Positions 63,870 to 64,000 of a stretch of 64,000 nt of DNA are shown here, piece by piece. This DNA comes from SCRD01 sp046705285 (lineage in GTDB: Bacteria > Acidobacteriota > Terriglobia > UBA7540): the NCBI GenBank assembly GCA_046705285.1, contig JBJKQK010000033.1, positions 39,168 through 103,167 of the forward strand, written 5' to 3'. How positions within the stretch are numbered: the stretch's first letter is position 1; every line of letters starts with the position of its first letter. The notes beneath the pieces were generated by a model. It made no database searches. It was not told the origin of the DNA and saw only the letters and a list, made by a program, of their open reading frames with translations. The position numbers and the translations under genes were made by a program.

Positions 63870-64000
63870 GTGACAGACCAAATCATTTCGCATTTTCGCG
63901 TGCTTGAACGGCTCGGCGGAGGAGGGATGGGTGTCGTTTACAAGGCCGAAGACACCACGCTGGGCCGGTTCGTTGCTCTCAAATTCCTGCCGGATGAATT
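63870..64000 (+). CDS. serine/threonine protein kinase (3' truncated by window edge)
   Basis: The first 43 codons of a Hanks-type Ser/Thr protein kinase of the PknB-like type. From the GTG at 63870 it reads VTDQIISHFRVLERLG, the glycine-rich ATP loop GGGGMGVVYKAED, and the invariant Lys in VALKFLPDE. The catalytic domain and anything beyond it are outside the window. Acidobacterial kinases of this start often carry long TPR or WD40-like sensor tails; the TPR pseudogene at 61.4-62.3 kb may come from a related gene. Confidence 0.85.
   Translation, partial: MTDQIISHFRVLERLGGGGMGVVYKAEDTTLGRFVALKFLPDE

Overview
The window looks like chromosomal DNA of a Gram-negative bacterium, most likely an Acidobacteriota member. 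This is inference from three things: the tandem secreted von Willebrand A proteins of the type common in that phylum, the Ser/Thr kinase of the GGGGMGVVYKAED type at the right edge, and KdsA, which implies a Kdo-containing outer membrane. Much of the window is ordinary housekeeping DNA in short operons on both strands, with several eroded stretches between them.

Left part (1-24 kb): a cupin fragment, a CHASE3-HAMP-GAF-GGDEF cyclase, pyrG-kdsA, two overlapping VWA genes, a GT-C-like membrane protein, a DUF2911 protein, the ileS-lspA-rluD operon with a clear terminator, a membrane metallophosphoesterase, an MFS carrier, a TPR lipid-envelope-type secreted protein with its own terminator, queE-queC, and two tandem paralogous M48 metalloproteases.

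Middle (24-44.5 kb): a Tat-exported family 3 glycoside hydrolase, a UPF0173 metallo-hydrolase, aroB-menG, divergent nadB, the overlapping tatA-tatC-M28 peptidase operon, a double-AMIN protein, a thioredoxin-like protein, a soluble hybrid histidine kinase followed by a dead receiver-GGDEF gene, glnD with a promoter so close that the mRNA may be leaderless, and a tandem pair of kinase-less KdpD sensor-domain proteins.

Right part (44.5-64 kb): a decayed sugar-acid catabolic region (an enolase-superfamily dehydratase remnant joined to a transporter remnant, then an intact SDR and an aldo/keto reductase) ending in a frameshifted tyrosine recombinase that abuts the 3' end of tRNA-Pro(CGG). tRNA-Pro(GGG), a MerR regulator and a surface-glycan cluster follow (GT39-like protein, methyltransferase-GT2 fusion, nucleotide-sugar epimerase). 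After these come a cysteine-rich membrane protein, rhamnose mutarotase, a TPM-nucleotidyltransferase-LemA operon, a zinc-ribbon protein, TPR genes (one broken), and a 5'-truncated tRNA-Asp copy that looks like an attachment-site scar. A cupin protein and the start of a Ser/Thr protein kinase end the window.

The strongest leads for something new are the KdpD-like pair, the TPM-NTase-LemA operon with a DxN active site, the methyltransferase-GT2 fusion cluster, and the cysteine-rich membrane protein. The best genome-dynamics signals are the two tRNA-linked integration scars and four pseudogenes whose lesions can be read directly.
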